Under the pieces are notes generated by a model. That model did not search any database and was not told the DNA's origin. It saw only the letters and a list, made by a program, of their open reading frames with translations. From assembly GCA_019916065.1 (NCBI GenBank), contig CM034233.1, forward strand, positions 8,934,516 to 8,998,515: a DNA stretch of 64,000 bases, written 5' to 3'. The translations under genes and the position numbers were made by a program. This DNA is from Vitellaria paradoxa. Taxonomy: Eukaryota; Streptophyta; Magnoliopsida; Ericales; Sapotaceae. Positions 23,592 to 36,185 of the stretch are shown one piece after another (positions within the stretch are counted from its first letter, which is position 1; each line of letters opens with the position of its first letter).

Positions 23592-25898
23592 TCACAGTGC
23601 TTCCAAACTGAGACTTGTTGCTACTATGGGACTTCTCACGACATGTTTACCTCCAATCTCCACCCAGCTCAGAGAACCATATGCCACCACTTCTTTCATC
23701 AATCTCGGACCTTCTATACTTAGTTTGAAGCTTTGCTTCTCATACTTCTCTCTGAAAACCAACTTCTCAGGCTGGACAGAGACTTTCAACCTTTCCAATG
23801 GGACCAATTTCGCAGCATAACTTGTCATTCCCTCTCCCACATTAGTCACTGTCCTTGTAAATTCTTGCACTGTCTTGGTATCCGGCGACTTCGAGTCATT
23901 TGCACTGAAGAAAGCAATGAAAGATGGGTAGTTAAGGTCCAGGGTGGGGTTCAAGCACTGGTAAGATGATGATCTTGTGATGGTTTGAATTTGTCTCGTG
24001 GTGTAGTTTAATGCACAGAGAAGATTTATGTAATCTTGTGTTGTTACATTGTATGTTAGTCCGGGGTCTAGAGCCTTGTTTGGATCGACATGTCCAGCTC
24101 CCATGTCAATAGGAGTGGCAGGCAGGTTATTATTTCCAATGTCTTGGATGGGTTCGAAGGCGTTGTCCTCCGCATACGAGGTGGTCATCATGGCAGAACG
24201 GATCGCCCCTGGGCACCATTCTGGGTGCGCCGCCTTCAAAAGGGCGGCGACTCCGGCAGCGTGCGGACAAGCCATGGACGTCCCAGAAATGATGTTGAAG
24301 TTGCTGAATAGTTTGCCGGATTTCAGGACGGTCACCGGAATAATCTCCGGCCACGAAGCCAAGATTAGTGCTCCGGGAGCCACAAGGTCGGGCTTGAGCA
24401 CAAATGGGCAGCTGGGTGATGGCCCTCTTGAGCTATAGCTAGCCAGTCTAGGAGCTGGTTTAGTACCAAGACCTGTTCCTTGAAATTGCAACTGTCCTTC
24501 TGGGTCTTTGCTGATTTTGATGTAGTCTAGGATTTTTTCCCCATTTTGAGGACTTAGAAACAAGGCTGGAAACTGGCTGTTGATAAAGAATTCTATATCT
24601 GTGTTGTTGGTTATGAAGATACCTCCAGTAACATTTGAGCGTTCAACGTTGTTCACTTGTTCGTCGAGGGTATTATTCTTGTCCACACACACAACAATCT
24701 TGTGCCCAATTGTTTTCAGTACTTCTAGATCATGACAAGTGTCCATGAAAACAATTGGAATCGGGATTGATGTTGAGTTGCCTGGAAAGAGAGAAGAGCC
24801 TGTAATTGTGACTGCGTTGCCCAGAATCACACTCCCAGTGAACTCCCTATCTATGGTACCAGCAGCAACCGTTAGGACCCAAGGTGTCCCATTGTGGAGG
24901 GACGCCAGGTAGGGCCCTGCATTTCCCGCCGATGTAGAGACAAATATGCCCTTCTCAAAGGCAGCAAAAGTAGCTATAGCAACGGGGTCTTGGTACAAGG
25001 GCACCCCGTCCAGCCCAAGTGATAAGGACAAAACGTCAACACCGTCGATGATCGCCTGATCAATGGCAGCCAGAATATCAGACGAGTAGCCACCTTCCTC
25101 CCATATGGCTTTATACATAGCCACTCTCGCTCGGGGCGCCACACCTCGAGCTATTCCGGGTGCGTAACCGAAATAGGATGCGCCCGTCACGTAATTCCCG
25201 GCCGCCGTGGACGACGTATGAGTGCCGTGTCCGTCCGTATCGCGAGTGGAGTTCATGGGGAAAGTTAGGTTCGGGAACTTGGCGTGTAGACCTTTGTTGA
25301 AGAAGCGAGCTCCGATCAGCTTCTTGTTGCACAATGAGGAGTTGAATTGCGTGCCGCTCTCGCACTCTCCTTTCCACCTCGACGGAATTTGAGTCATTCC
25401 ATCGTCGGAAAAGCTCCGACTCTCGGGCCATACTCCACTGTCAACCAACCCAATTATAACGTCCTTGCCGTAGTCCGACGCCGGCCATGCGCCGGAGTCG
25501 GAGTTCAGACCAAGGAATTGGGAGGAGTGAGTTGTATCAACCTTAACCGGCAAGTCCCTAGCGGAAGAAACATAGCCGGGGGAATTTTTTATGGCCTGGA
25601 GGCCAGCAGGAGACAGAACAGCACTAAAACCATGAATCGCATGGTTGTAACTATATAAAAGTTTAGAGGTTGAAGATGAGGTTTTGGAAGCAGTGGCGGC
25701 TCCAATGGTGTGTGATGAAGATTCAATGGTGGCCAAATACCAACTATAAAGGGTGGAGTAGGCTTTGGGCATGGCTGATGAGTCCATGTGGACAATATAA
25801 GTGTCAAGTTGATCATGATCACCGGAAGTGGAAATTGTGAATTGTGGGATTGTTAGAAAGAGGATCCACCACACAAACAAGGGAATTTTGGCATCCAT
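23592..25898 (-). CDS. Subtilisin-like serine protease, SBT1 subfamily (intact)
   Basis: A single-exon 768-aa secreted peptidase of family S8. Signal peptide about 1-25; I9 propeptide about 32-115; mature enzyme probably from TTHSSQF (about 122). Catalytic residues are Asp153 (GLVDSGVWPES), His224 (DTDGHGTHTSS), oxyanion Asn326 (TSAGNAGP) and Ser541 (GTSMACPHAAG). A protease-associated insertion lies between about 370 and 465 and a fibronectin-III-like domain closes the C-terminus. Length and order match plant SBT1 proteins; overall wording is closest to SBT1.9/tomato SBT3-type enzymes. I start at Met 25,898, not 25,985, because the former begins the signal peptide and a TATA box lies between the two. 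Substrate unknown; family members process secreted proteins and cell-wall targets. It is the only intact copy of the cluster. Confidence 0.95.
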   Translation of the reverse strand: MDAKIPLFVWWILFLTIPQFTISTSGDHDQLDTYIVHMDSSAMPKAYSTLYSWYLATIESSSHTIGAATASKTSSSTSKLLYSYNHAIHGFSAVLSPAGLQAIKNSPGYVSSARDLPVKVDTTHSSQFLGLNSDSGAWPASDYGKDVIIGLVDSGVWPESRSFSDDGMTQIPSRWKGECESGTQFNSSLCNKKLIGARFFNKGLHAKFPNLTFPMNSTRDTDGHGTHTSSTAAGNYVTGASYFGYAPGIARGVAPRARVAMYKAIWEEGGYSSDILAAIDQAIIDGVDVLSLSLGLDGVPLYQDPVAIATFAAFEKGIFVSTSAGNAGPYLASLHNGTPWVLTVAAGTIDREFTGSVILGNAVTITGSSLFPGNSTSIPIPIVFMDTCHDLEVLKTIGHKIVVCVDKNNTLDEQVNNVERSNVTGGIFITNNTDIEFFINSQFPALFLSPQNGEKILDYIKISKDPEGQLQFQGTGLGTKPAPRLASYSSRGPSPSCPFVLKPDLVAPGALILASWPEIIPVTVLKSGKLFSNFNIISGTSMACPHAAGVAALLKAAHPEWCPGAIRSAMMTTSYAEDNAFEPIQDIGNNNLPATPIDMGAGHVDPNKALDPGLTYNVTTQDYINLLCALNYTTRQIQTITRSSSYQCLNPTLDLNYPSFIAFFSANDSKSPDTKTVQEFTRTVTNVGEGMTSYAAKLVPLERLKVSVQPEKLVFREKYEKQSFKLSIEGPRLMKEVVAYGSLSWVEIGGKHVVRSPIVATSLSLEAL

Positions 25899-25961
25899 GG
25901 ATAAAGAAAGAAAGAATGAAATGCTGCGGTGGTGGTGTTCTTTTGAGCTCGATTGATATGT

Positions 25962-25970
25962 CTTATATAG
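25962..25970 (-). promoter_or_regulatory. TATA box of the intact subtilase gene
   Basis: On the minus strand the sequence reads CTATATAAG about 65 bp before the start codon at 25,898, a normal spacing for a TATA box plus short leader. Confidence 0.6.
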
Positions 25971-26289
25971 AGAAACAAGAGCCATTACTTTGTCCGCATG
26001 ATATCTTCTAAGGGACCCACCTCTATCATACTATGCCAAGTTGCTAGAACTTGTTTTTTTTTTTTTTTTGGTAATTAAAGTTGCTAGAACTTGACTACCC
26101 AACAAATTTAACTTACCCAATACGCATAATTTTAGCTCTGTTTAAGCTGATAAAAAAATTAAAAATATTTAAATATTTATTTATATTTTATTTTACTGTA
26201 CGAATTATTAAATTATAATTTATATTATTTTATTTCATCTTATTTTATTTTATTTTTCACTCTAAACACAGTCTTTACCCTCTGAAAGC

Positions 26290-27365
26290 AAAATGATTGA
26301 TCAATTATTAATCTAAAACTCTTCGCACCCGTGACCCTCTCTTTGGATATATACTGATACACAGCAGCGGACTGACGAAGGGGGGAGTGGAGGTAGCTGC
26401 CCCACTGGATGCGGAGTTTTATTTATTTTATATTAATATTTTATTTATTAAAATATAATATATAAAATTTCCTTATTGATAATGGCCCCTAGAATAAAAA
26501 ATTACTCCTTTTTATTGTTAACTCAATTAAAAGATTATATTTGTTTATACTTTTCATTATTTTTTTACTTTTTTTTACACACTCTCTCTCATCTTTCATT
26601 CCCTCTCTCTCTTGCTCTCTCTCTCTCTCTCTCTCTCACTAAACCCAATTTACAATCTCTAATTATATTCATATAACCTCTTTTATTTGTTTTTTTTCAT
26701 ACCCTCCTTTCTCAACTCACTTGCTCTAATTCACTCGTTTATTAACATATATATATATATATATATAAACTAGAGTTTAACATTTTTTTAAATAAAAAAG
26801 ATTGAACATTTTTATTTTTAATTATTAAATTTGAGAATTAAATTTCTAAAGATTTATGTATTGGAATTAATGTTTTTTTAATTTATATAATTATAGAGAG
26901 ATATCTAAAAAAGAAAATCAAAACTTAATTCTACCCCCCCCCCCCCCGCCCCCCCAAAAAAAAATCTATTAGATACGCACCAAGATCTGCACGTTACAGA
27001 ACCACTAATCCAGTGGTGCACTTCAATGCTAGCCAGTCTTATCATACTTTCTAAGTTCAAACTTGTGCGAGATAGATTAATTTAGTCATTAATAACATTT
27101 TTGCTACCCAAAATTTTCTTTACTTTTGCAATAATTGATAAAAAAAAAAAAAAATCACACCATCTTGATGATTTTTTTTTCTTGATTTGATAGTACTTTC
27201 CATCAAAACCAATAAAAGAAAGTAATGACCAACTTAAAATTATTTTATTACGAGTTCTTTCACAGGACATTAGAGACGAGACTGTAAAGGATTAATGAAG
27301 ATAACCGAAAAAAAAAAAAAAGCATACTTTATATACAATATTTAATTCAGTAAATAAGATAATGA
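26290..27365. repeat. Segmental duplication, copy 1 (upstream flank of the intact subtilase)
   Basis: Aligns with 49,315-50,140 and in part with 45,480-45,540 inverted. Shared blocks include ATTATTAATCTAAA, CACCCGTGACCC, AATAAAAGAAAGTAATGACC and AAATTATTTTATT. Copy 1 carries an extra roughly 600 bp (about 26,368-26,980) absent from copy 2; this ends near a C-tract at 26,933-26,955 and looks like an unclassified insertion. A (TA)n run lies at 26,746-26,767. Confidence 0.8.
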
Positions 27366-28289
27366 AAAAAACATTTTTAATTCGAACGGTTGAGGAGGGT
27401 TGAGTTGGGCTGACCACTGAATTAGAGGGAAGGAGAATCCTAGCCGTGGGTCTCCCCCTGCCCACCCCATGCCAACCCACTGCCAAACCCTCTCTCTTAA
27501 TTTTATTTTGAACTGGATTTCGGTTGGTCGGGTTGTACCACAGTGCATGCAACTTGCCCTCCAAGGTAGGGCTTGGTTTGGACTGCATCTCTGGAACACT
27601 TTTGTCTTTGTTTAATCAAGACAAAAATCTTGGTACCCACCATGTGCATGTATATATATTGATTTATTGTTGATGTAGCATGAAGACACTCGCATAAACA
27701 AGCATTTGTCAGGGACGAAACCACGTTGTGACCATAAAAGTCATGGCTCTCTAAACAAATAAAAATACATTATAGGTATATTTTATGTAAGGGTGCTTGT
27801 CAGGAACGGAATTACGTTATGACTATAGGTGCCATGCCCCCCCGGGGACGGCGGGCCGAAAAGAAAGGGAATCCGATTAATGTAAGAAAAGAAATCTTGT
27901 TTACAAAGAAAGATGTGAATTGTGTGTGTGTTACCCTCTCTTATTGTTTGGTTGCAGGTCACCTCAATTCATTTTGCCTGAATTCTTAATATGATTAATT
28001 TTTTAATTTCAAGTCCTGTTTCAATATATCTATTCATCTTTTAAACTTAAAAAAGTTTTCCTGATGGAGAAAATAAAAAAAAAAAATAGTTAACTCCTAT
28101 TTTCTTGTTTCACTCTTCCAAGTTTTCTCAAATTCAATATTATAATAAATAAATAAATAAATAAATAAAAAGAAAACCAGGAGTTCCTACTTTCAAATCA
28201 TGCATTACTGTACTACTAGAATATTTAGTCATGTTTTAATTCAATATTCCAACTAAAAATAAAAATAAAACAAGGAAATTGATGGTCCC
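27366..28289. other. Subtilase intergenic spacer
   Basis: Mixed composition at 27,390-27,730. A TGTCAGGGACGAAACCACGT block recurs in altered form at 27,799-27,820, a short direct repeat about 90 bp apart. No gene recognised; overlapping minus ORFs of 73-98 aa here have no similarity I know. Confidence 0.45.
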
Positions 28290-28433
28290 CCAAAGTAGCT
28301 TTGTCTCCTTGCTTTCTATGCTATTTAACATCAAATGATGGATCAACATTCTCAACTAAAAATAAACAAAAAAATTATAAAGTACAAAGAGTATATTATT
28401 CTCCTTAATTTTCAACATCACGGATATTAATAA

Positions 28434-30279
28434 TGTCACACCCTTATTTTAGGATACATATTTAGTTTCTTAAATAGAGAGGACACTTCTACTTCTTATG
28501 TCCATGTTGTATTAGTAAATCCTATTCATACACCCTATTCATACTAAGAATCTCATATTTAAACACAACACAACCTGTTAGATTGATATTTATTTTTTGG
28601 CATACTAACCAAAATTTCCCAAACAATAAAATAAACTCAAACTTCTAATTTCTCTCTAAATACACCTAGCCTCAGTTTGATACTGTTGAAATATTAGATT
28701 ATTTACCCAAACTCCAAACACTAACACATGAGTAGAATAGAACCACTCAAAGTTTCCTCCGCACACTTGCAGTCATTTCTAGAGTCAACTTGAAATGTGT
28801 AAATTTAGGTGTGAGTGTCACACACTCAGTGGAGGTATTAACCTTAAGATAACAGATAGTAAATATACATAAAAAATAATCTACAGTAATTGTCCAGACA
28901 ATTATTCCATAATCAAATATTTATTAATTTAGATGTATCATAATTTAACAGCGATAAAAATATCTCAACACACAATTCCTCATCACTCTTCATTAATCAA
29001 TCATCATCATCATCACTAGGCCTCAACTGGCCATCGCATAGTATATTTGTATGATAAATAATGTAAATGATAATGCAACACATATTCGGCCCCATCTAGC
29101 CTACAAGTTGAGCGTTCAACTATAGACAGTGGTTTTAACTTAGCATGTCCCATTAGTCCCATCTGGCTTGACCCCATCTGACCTCATCATTGGTCTCATC
29201 TGACCTGGCCCCATTTTATTTATTTATCTTGTTTTTCTGGCCCTCTCTGACTTGGTCCATCTGACCATAATGAAAGTGTAATGTACACAATCCATACTGA
29301 TATGCAATAATATTTTTTTCCTAGTAAAATATTACCCCCAAACTTATCTTTCCACAAAATAGTCGTACTTCATATCTGACAAAATAATACAATAATCTAT
29401 AAATATTCAACAATTCACATCAAAATAATTAAATAGTAACATCAACAAATAAATAAATTAAATTTGTTAATGTATATTTAATACCTTTTATCTTTAAGTT
29501 TAATACACCCATCTGAACAGCAAATATTCTGAGAAAATCAAATTATTGGGGTAGTTGCTGCTAATTCTCTTCAGGTCCTAAGTTTAACCCAAATAAGTTA
29601 TGTAAATCAGACATCAAACAGTTGAAATATAACCTAAATCAAGTAATAATATAAGTTTAAGAAATAGAATCTAACCGCTCCATTTTGACATAATTTATTT
29701 AAACTTCTCTGTAATTGATTTTAAACTAATAAAATAAAATAACTTACCTAAACAACTGGTTAAAACCTCTAAAATTTTCCCTTTCCCATAATTTTTCCTT
29801 GCTTTCCTTCTCACTATTTTTTTTCCTCTGTTCTTCCTCATTGTAATATTTTTTTCCTTTCTCACCAATCTCTACTACACGCAAGTGTACATATATTCGG
29901 GGGAGGGGGAAGAAATAAGAAGGAAGACTTAAGTCTTCTGTCACCTCAACCACCCTCATTAAATTTTTTTGACTTTTCATTTTTCTTTTCTCCTTAACCT
30001 GTACATGTTCACACACACATAGACTTATATATATATATATATATATAACCCATCACACGCGCACACACACACATATACATATATAAGAATATATATATTT
30101 CATCACACCCACATTAACTGTCACATTATTTTTTTTTTCAACAATTAACTTGGTAAGTTAACTTAATCTATTTACTAATTAATTTAGATTAAACTAAATT
30201 AACACCATTGAATTCCAATCATAAAATAAAAATTAAATTTATTAAGCAATTAATAATAATGAAAATTTAAGATGTCACA
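28434..30279. mobile_element. Solo LTR of a retrotransposon, 1.85 kb
   Basis: The unit starts TGTCACACCC and ends GATGTCACA, the TG...CA ends of an LTR, and is flanked by the exact 5-bp repeat AATAA (28,429-28,433 and 30,280-30,284). The paralogous segment at about 50,430-50,440 has a single AATAA and no insert, an independent empty site. No gag/pol is present, so recombination between two LTRs probably removed the interior. Lineage unassigned. Confidence 0.82.
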
Positions 30280-30284
30280 AATAA

Positions 30285-31029
30285 TAAAAAGAAAACGTTA
30301 GTAATCCCATCAAAAAAATCTTAACCTTGCCAAATTTGAGATCTAAAAGAAATGAAATTGCATTACTTACGACTATAAAAAATCCTGAATACAATTTTTA
30401 CTCAATTCATTTATGTTATGTTTGGAATCTAATTTTGTAAAGGGAAAAAAAAGAAGCGAAGAAAAACGATAGGTATACAAAGTCAAATTTATTTATTTTT
30501 ATTGAGTTAAAAAAGTGCTAAAATGAGTAGATATTCAGGAAAAAAATTAATCCATATATATATATTCCAAATATAGCGTTAGATGAGACTTCGCTGCTTC
30601 TAGATGCTATTGTTAATTTATATAATGATTTTGTCATTAGTTTATAGAGTCTAAAATGTCATAAATTAACGCTACTTAGTTTCTGTCAAAAGAGAAAAAA
30701 TAATCAAAGAACAATATGACATCCAAACAAACTCCACTCAATAAGTATTGGCAATATTATTTTCTTTCGTGGATTGGGTCAATTAACTGAACGGATAGTG
30801 ATTATTCAAGTAAAGTCCAATATAAGACCCAATCCATCAAAACGAAACCTGCTAAGCCCCATGTTCGTGGGCTCCAAACCTGCTCCAAAATTCACACATC
30901 TTTTTATTGCATTCTTATTTTGGCGAGGCATCATCCAGTGTTTATTCATTTTTATTTCAATGCGAGGCTCTGTTTGTTTCAACATTTCTTGTTCCGAAAC
31001 AAGAGTATTGTAGCTTATAAATAATTCTT
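30285..31029. repeat. Segmental duplication, copy 1 (3' flank of the second subtilase)
   Basis: Aligns with 50,440-50,870 (blocks AAATTTGAGATCTAAAA, GTCAAATTTATT, TCAATTAACTGAAC, ATCAAAACGAAACC) and then with 58,348-58,420 (AGGCATCATCCAGTG, AACAAGAGTATTGTAGCTTA). The break between these halves in copy 2 is where the second MULE inserted. Confidence 0.85.
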
Positions 31030-33319
31030 TTACCAAACATTGATCTTAGGAGCCACCGCTAGAGGGCTCCTCACGTTGTGGTTTCCATTCTCTTCAACCC
31101 AAATCAGGGAACCAAACGTCACCGTTCCATTGCTGTCGCTCATATAGCGTAAGGTCAAAGAGTAGCTCTGCTTCTCATATGTCTCCTCAAACACCAATGT
31201 CTCCGGTAAAACCGTAACATCGGAGCCCTTTGGGGCTATAACCTGAGCTTTGTACGTAGCCCCACCAGCTCCAACATTCGTGACAGTCCTCTGAAACGTG
31301 TGAACAAAGACCCCTGTATCAATCACGTACAAAGAAATGAATGACGGGTAATTGAGATCAGGAGATGAATACGAGCAATTGTAATCTCTCGATCTTGTGA
31401 TGGTCAATATCTGATTCTTCGTCAAGTTCATGGAGCAGAGGAGATTTACATAGTCGTGTGGGGTTGCATCATAAATAAGCCCCGGATCGAGTGCTTGGTT
31501 CGGGTCAACCTGACCAGCCCCCATGGCTAGGGGCGTAGCGATTTCAAGGTCCAAGCCGAGGTCCCGGATGGGTTCCAAATTATTGTCAAGTGGGTTTGCA
31601 GTGGTCACCATTGCGGACCGGATAGCCGCAGGGCTCCATTCTGGGTGCGCCCCTTTTAGTAGGGTCGCGGCACCAGAAGCGTGTGGGCAAGCCATGGATG
31701 TCCCTGGGAGAAAGTCATAGTCATTCGACAAAATCGTATTTTTTCCGATCTTAGCTGCCACTTCATTTGGAGGCCAAGCGGCTAGAACATTCGTCCCAGG
31801 TGCCATTAAATTAAATCGGGCTTTAAGATCCCTGGATAGCTCGGAGCTGGACCTCTTGAAGTGTAAGTAGAAACCAAAGGTGAAGGCTTCGTGCCCAAAA
31901 TGGTCTGTTGGAAGCTGATGTTGGCTGTAGGTTTGTCCCAACTTTCTGCATAGTTGATCACAGTCCGCGCATCATTTGAGTTCACTGTGACACCTGGAAA
32001 GGGAAAGCCTTTTCTCTCGGATAATAGTGGGTTATCGTAGATAAAGATAGCTGCGGGGACATTTGAGTCAATCAAATTATTCACTTGGTTGAAGATGGGC
32101 AGAGTGTTGTTGCATATCAGGATTCCATGAGGAGCTGTTGATAACAAGTCAGTTGAATCGCAAGCTGATAGATTCTGATTGTAAATGAGAGGGAGGTTAT
32201 TTACCAATGCTCTTGCAGGGAACATAGTCCATCCAGTGATAGTTAACCCATTTCCAAGGGTTATTATTCCTGCAAATGAACGGTCGACGGAGCCTGCCGC
32301 CACTGTTAGGACCCAAGGGATCCCATTGTGCAACTTTCCAGGTTGTGACCCTGAGTTGCCAGCTGAAGAAGAGAGAAACACTCCCTTCTCCATGGCTCCA
32401 AAAGAAGCTATAGCAATGGGATCTTCATATAGAGGAACCCCGTCGAAACCCATAGAGATTGATATCACATCGACCCCATCTGCAACTGCCTGGTCCATCC
32501 CAGCAAGAACATCAGAAGCAAACCCTCCTCCACCGACCTTGTACCTGGCCAGCCTAGCCCAGGGCGCCACCCCCCTAGCAGTTCCCAAACCATAGCCAAA
32601 TTTATGAGACATCTTCGACAAAGTTTCCAGCCACAGTTGAAGAAGTATGAGTACCGTGACCCAATTCGTCCCTTGCAGAGTTCATACTAATTGTAACATT
32701 GGGATTCGACGCCATAACTCCTTTGTAGAAGTATCTAGCTCCTATGAGCTTCAAATTGCACAACGAAGAATTAAAATTGAGTCCTTCCTGGCATGTTCCT
32801 TTCCATCTGCAGGGAATTTTAGTCATCCCGTGGTCTTTGAAGCTTGGGTTCTTGGGCCAAACCCCGGAGTCAATGAGACCAACTATAACATCTTTGCCAT
32901 AATCGGAAGCTGGCCAGAGCCCGGTGTAAGGATTGAGGGAGAGGAATTCAGGAGTGTGGGTGGTGTCTAGAGTGACTTTCTTTTCACTATAAGCCGAGAG
33001 GACCCTGGTGACTGCTCCAAATTCTCTAGCTCATCTTCGGATATAACTGCACTGAAGCCATGGAATGTGTGATCATAAGTATAGAGAACTGAAGGTGTAG
33101 GAGGGTGGGCAATTGATGTTGCTGGACCTTCCATTTTGATGGAGTCAACAGTGGAGGAGTACCATTGTTGGTGGCTGGTGAATGCCTTGGGCATTAGGAG
33201 CTTGTCCATGTGGGCAATATAGGTAGACCTTTCCGCTGACACTAAACTAGCATGGAAAGCTAGAAGAAACAATGGAAACAGAGTCAAGGAGAAAGGGGAC
33301 CCCCAACAATTAGCCCCAT
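31030..33319 (-). pseudogene. Second subtilase (SBT1/SBT3-like), full-length but frameshifted
   Basis: Nearly the whole protease is readable on the minus strand but in several frames: signal and propeptide (33,319-33,000), Asp region (GLIDSGVWPKN), His region (ELGHGTHTSS), Asn region (SSSAGNSG), Ser region (GTSMACPHASG) and a C-terminus ending APKINVW. Lesions: the ATG at 33,319 is out of frame with the signal peptide; a frameshift near 33,000 after EQSPG; a 1-bp shift near 32,610; and a 5-bp tandem duplication (TTAAA twice, 31,806-31,815) near KPDL. It is clearly diverged from the intact neighbour and resembles tomato SBT3-type proteases. A read-through product is unlikely. Four separate lesions make assembly error less likely. 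Confidence 0.9.
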
Positions 33320-33380
33320 TGTTTCTCACAGCCAAAACATCTTCTGTAGATGCGTATATATAGATCATGAGGTGAATCAT

Positions 33381-34709
33381 AATAACATCATAAAATGATA
33401 ATAACTTTTGAAGTATAGATACAACTAAAAGGATATTAACATTATATAGGTACCAAAAATGGATATAATAATTTTGAAAAAAATGAGAATACAGGTATGG
33501 TGTGGATAATAATAATAATTAAAAAAAAAAAAAGCAACCCATTATCTTTAGCTTTTAGATTATAGGATCTGAAAAAATTTAAATATATATAAAAATTTTT
33601 ATATATTTCTTATGCATTTTTATTAGTTGTGTATGTAAATATAACATATATAGAAACTAATTCAATTTTTTAATAAATAATTAAACATGTAAAATATAAC
33701 AAAATATGAGATATAATATTTTATGATTATAAGGACAGATCCAACACATATTTTGGGATATCTCATACTCATTAATATGAATAAGTAATCAATTTTAAAG
33801 CGTCCTTGTTACATGAAATTAATAACTATATTATTTATTGTATGAGAATGTTTGCTAAATGAGCTTTGGGTTATCCGGTTGAGGAAGATAGGCTTCTAAT
33901 TTGTCCAAGCATCATCATCTGCAGACTGGCAGCTAGAAGATTCCTACATCACTTCACTGTTTTGATAGTCTTATGCATGAAACTTCATCATAATTAACAA
34001 GGTGACTACGGTAACTACAATAAATTAGTTTGGCTCATTTGCCGTCATTTTCATTCAACACGTACGACAGTTCGATAAAATATACATGTACCATTATTTT
34101 GCCGACTTTTTTCTTTTCCTTTCCATTTTCCTGGTATTTAATAAGAAACCTACCTAGGAACAGAAAAAAAAAAAAAAAAATCCAAAAAACTAACTTCTAT
34201 AAAAAGAAAAAAAAAAAAATCAACTTTTACCCAAAAAACAAATCAACTTTTTGTTTTTACGAAAAAACACCAATCAAAAAAACTTCTTGTTTTTAACCCA
34301 AAAAAAAAAAAAAAAAAAAAAACTTCTTGTTTTGGTTAATTTACTGAAAAAAAAAGCCTCTAACTTTTATCAATTTTTTTCAATTTCTTCCAATTAAATT
34401 TTGTCACATATCACTTGTTTACACCAATTTTTTTTTTTTTTGCCATTCAAACACCACCAAATCATCGTCCAATGCAATTAAAAACTCCATGTTTGTTCAA
34501 TCATAAATGACAAGGACTCAGTTATTAAAGAAATCATAGGCATACAAGCATATTATTTAGAAAAGAAACTAATTAATATATGCATTCTCACTGAAGCGTA
34601 ATTTGTGTATTAATGTCATGCCATGATTCTCAGTAAATGGTTGAAATACTGTGTCCATACCAAAAATATATGGAAGCAGATAATTTAAAAATAATAAATA
34701 AATAATATA
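33381..34709. other. AT-rich spacer with poly(A) and MITE debris
   Basis: 33,840-34,030 has mixed composition but no recognised gene. A-runs at 34,165-34,320 create a false Lys-rich ORF. The stretch 34,330-34,460 resembles a decayed MITE (AAATTTTGTCACATATCAC, CCATTCAAACACC). Confidence 0.45.
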
Positions 34710-36058
34710 TCTATACTATTATAAAGCAAATACCTAAAATAGTAGTAAAGCCATAAAATTAATAAAGTCAACAACTAAGTGAAGCTTTTATTTTTCTTTT
34801 TTCATTAATAGTTCTTAATCACCAATAATCACTCACCATTTAAAATTGTGTATAAATAAATTTTTTTTTAATTTTTGTAAGTTATTCGAGTAATTTTACA
34901 CTTTTATTTTTTTTGTTTTCCTTAAATACCCTTTAACCATCTACTACTTTTATAATATTGTTTTGTTTTATTTAAATTCTCTAAACTGTTTACAATCAAC
35001 TTAAATATTTTTAACTAATAATTACTCATTATTTATTATTTGAGATAATTTTTTAATTTTTAAATAAAATAAAAAAATTAATTGAATGCACACATAAGTA
35101 TGTGCTCCTTTCTATTAATATATATATATATATATATATATGATTGAAGTATATATGCATGTGTTCTGTAGATGCACAAGTTAATATGGAGATTAAATTA
35201 CACTTTCTTGTACAACAGTTGAGTAATTTTCAATGTTTTAATACCTTTTTCCGAGTTTATTTTTAATCATTCAATTTTGCTTCTCAATTGAAAATTTAAT
35301 ATTAGGATTTGAGTGCCTGATAACATTAGCGTTTGAATAATTAAAAAATTTTGTTATTACAAATAAATATTAATTTTTAATAAGTTATTTATATTTTTCT
35401 CTTGAACCGTAAATATGTAGCTTAGTTACCTCCGCCCCTTTCTCTTTTCTGCACTACGTCATTATAAATAATTTAATTTTAACAATTTCTCATTATTTTT
35501 TCTTACGTTTAAAAAAAATTCAAAAAATATTTCTCAGAGGTATATAAATTTAACTATTATAATTTGATATTAACACATTTAATTGCTGATTGCAACTTGA
35601 AAAAAATTTTTGACCTATATTCAATTATCTAATATAAACATATTTCTAACAAATTGGTATTCTTACTAAGCTTGCATATTTTTAATATAATAAACATTTT
35701 TTTCATGTAAATGTAGTGCTGTATTCATTAACTTACAAATTTAAAAAAGAATTTGAATTTAAGAAAATAGTGTTTCAAAGTTAACAAGAATAATTAAAAT
35801 TATAAAATTAAATAATTTGAGAATGCCACTAGCATATTTTCCTTAATAGTAAACCATTACCTAACTTTTTATTTTTTTATTATTAATTTACAAGATTATG
35901 TATGAAACTTCAATTTAATACTTTTTACAAATATTAGTTTGTTAAAAAATTAGTAGTTATAGTTTATTTGCTCATGCTTCAAATTAATTAACTATTTTCG
36001 TTAGAAGTATTAAAACTAAATGAATTGTGCACGTGTTTGAACGTGTTTCATTTACTAG
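34710..36058 (+). mobile_element. Non-autonomous Helitron-like element
   Basis: The 5' end TCTATACTATTATAAAGC is the common start of plant Helitrons. The 3' end has a short palindrome-like stretch (TGTGCACGTGTTTGAACGTG) followed about 10 bp later by CTAG. The element lies between A (34,709) and T (36,059), as expected for Helitron insertion. Length 1,349 bp; no Rep/Hel protein. It contains a (TA)n run at 35,118-35,140. Confidence 0.7.
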
Positions 36059-36185
36059 TATATATATGTACAAAAAATAATATATTATATTCACTCAAAC
36101 TTAAGCATATAGGAATAAATTATAACAAAACTTATAAAACTAGATAAATATATTAAATATTTTTTATTAGAAATATTAAAATTAA
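36059..36185 (+). repeat. Direct repeat unit with Helitron-type 3' motif, copy 1
   Basis: Together with 37,148-37,460 (interrupted by the foldback element) this aligns with 39,399-39,840. Shared blocks include CAAACTTAAGCATATAGG, ATTAAAATTAAATGAG and TTTGGAACTAAA. Each copy contains a CACGTG-TTT-CACGT hairpin ahead of CTAG or TTAG. Confidence 0.75.

Noticed and set aside
24049..25658. Plus- and minus-frame ORFs of 70-130 aa overlapping the intact subtilase
   Set aside because: They are shadows of the GC-rich coding strand and resemble no protein.
25899..25985. N-terminal extension of the intact subtilase ORF to the Met at 25,985
   Set aside because: A TATA box at 25,962-25,970 lies inside it, and the downstream Met at 25,898 begins a standard signal peptide that is conserved in three other copies.
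34030..34296. 88-aa Lys/Phe-rich ORF
   Set aside because: Produced by poly(A) runs in MITE debris; no biological signal.
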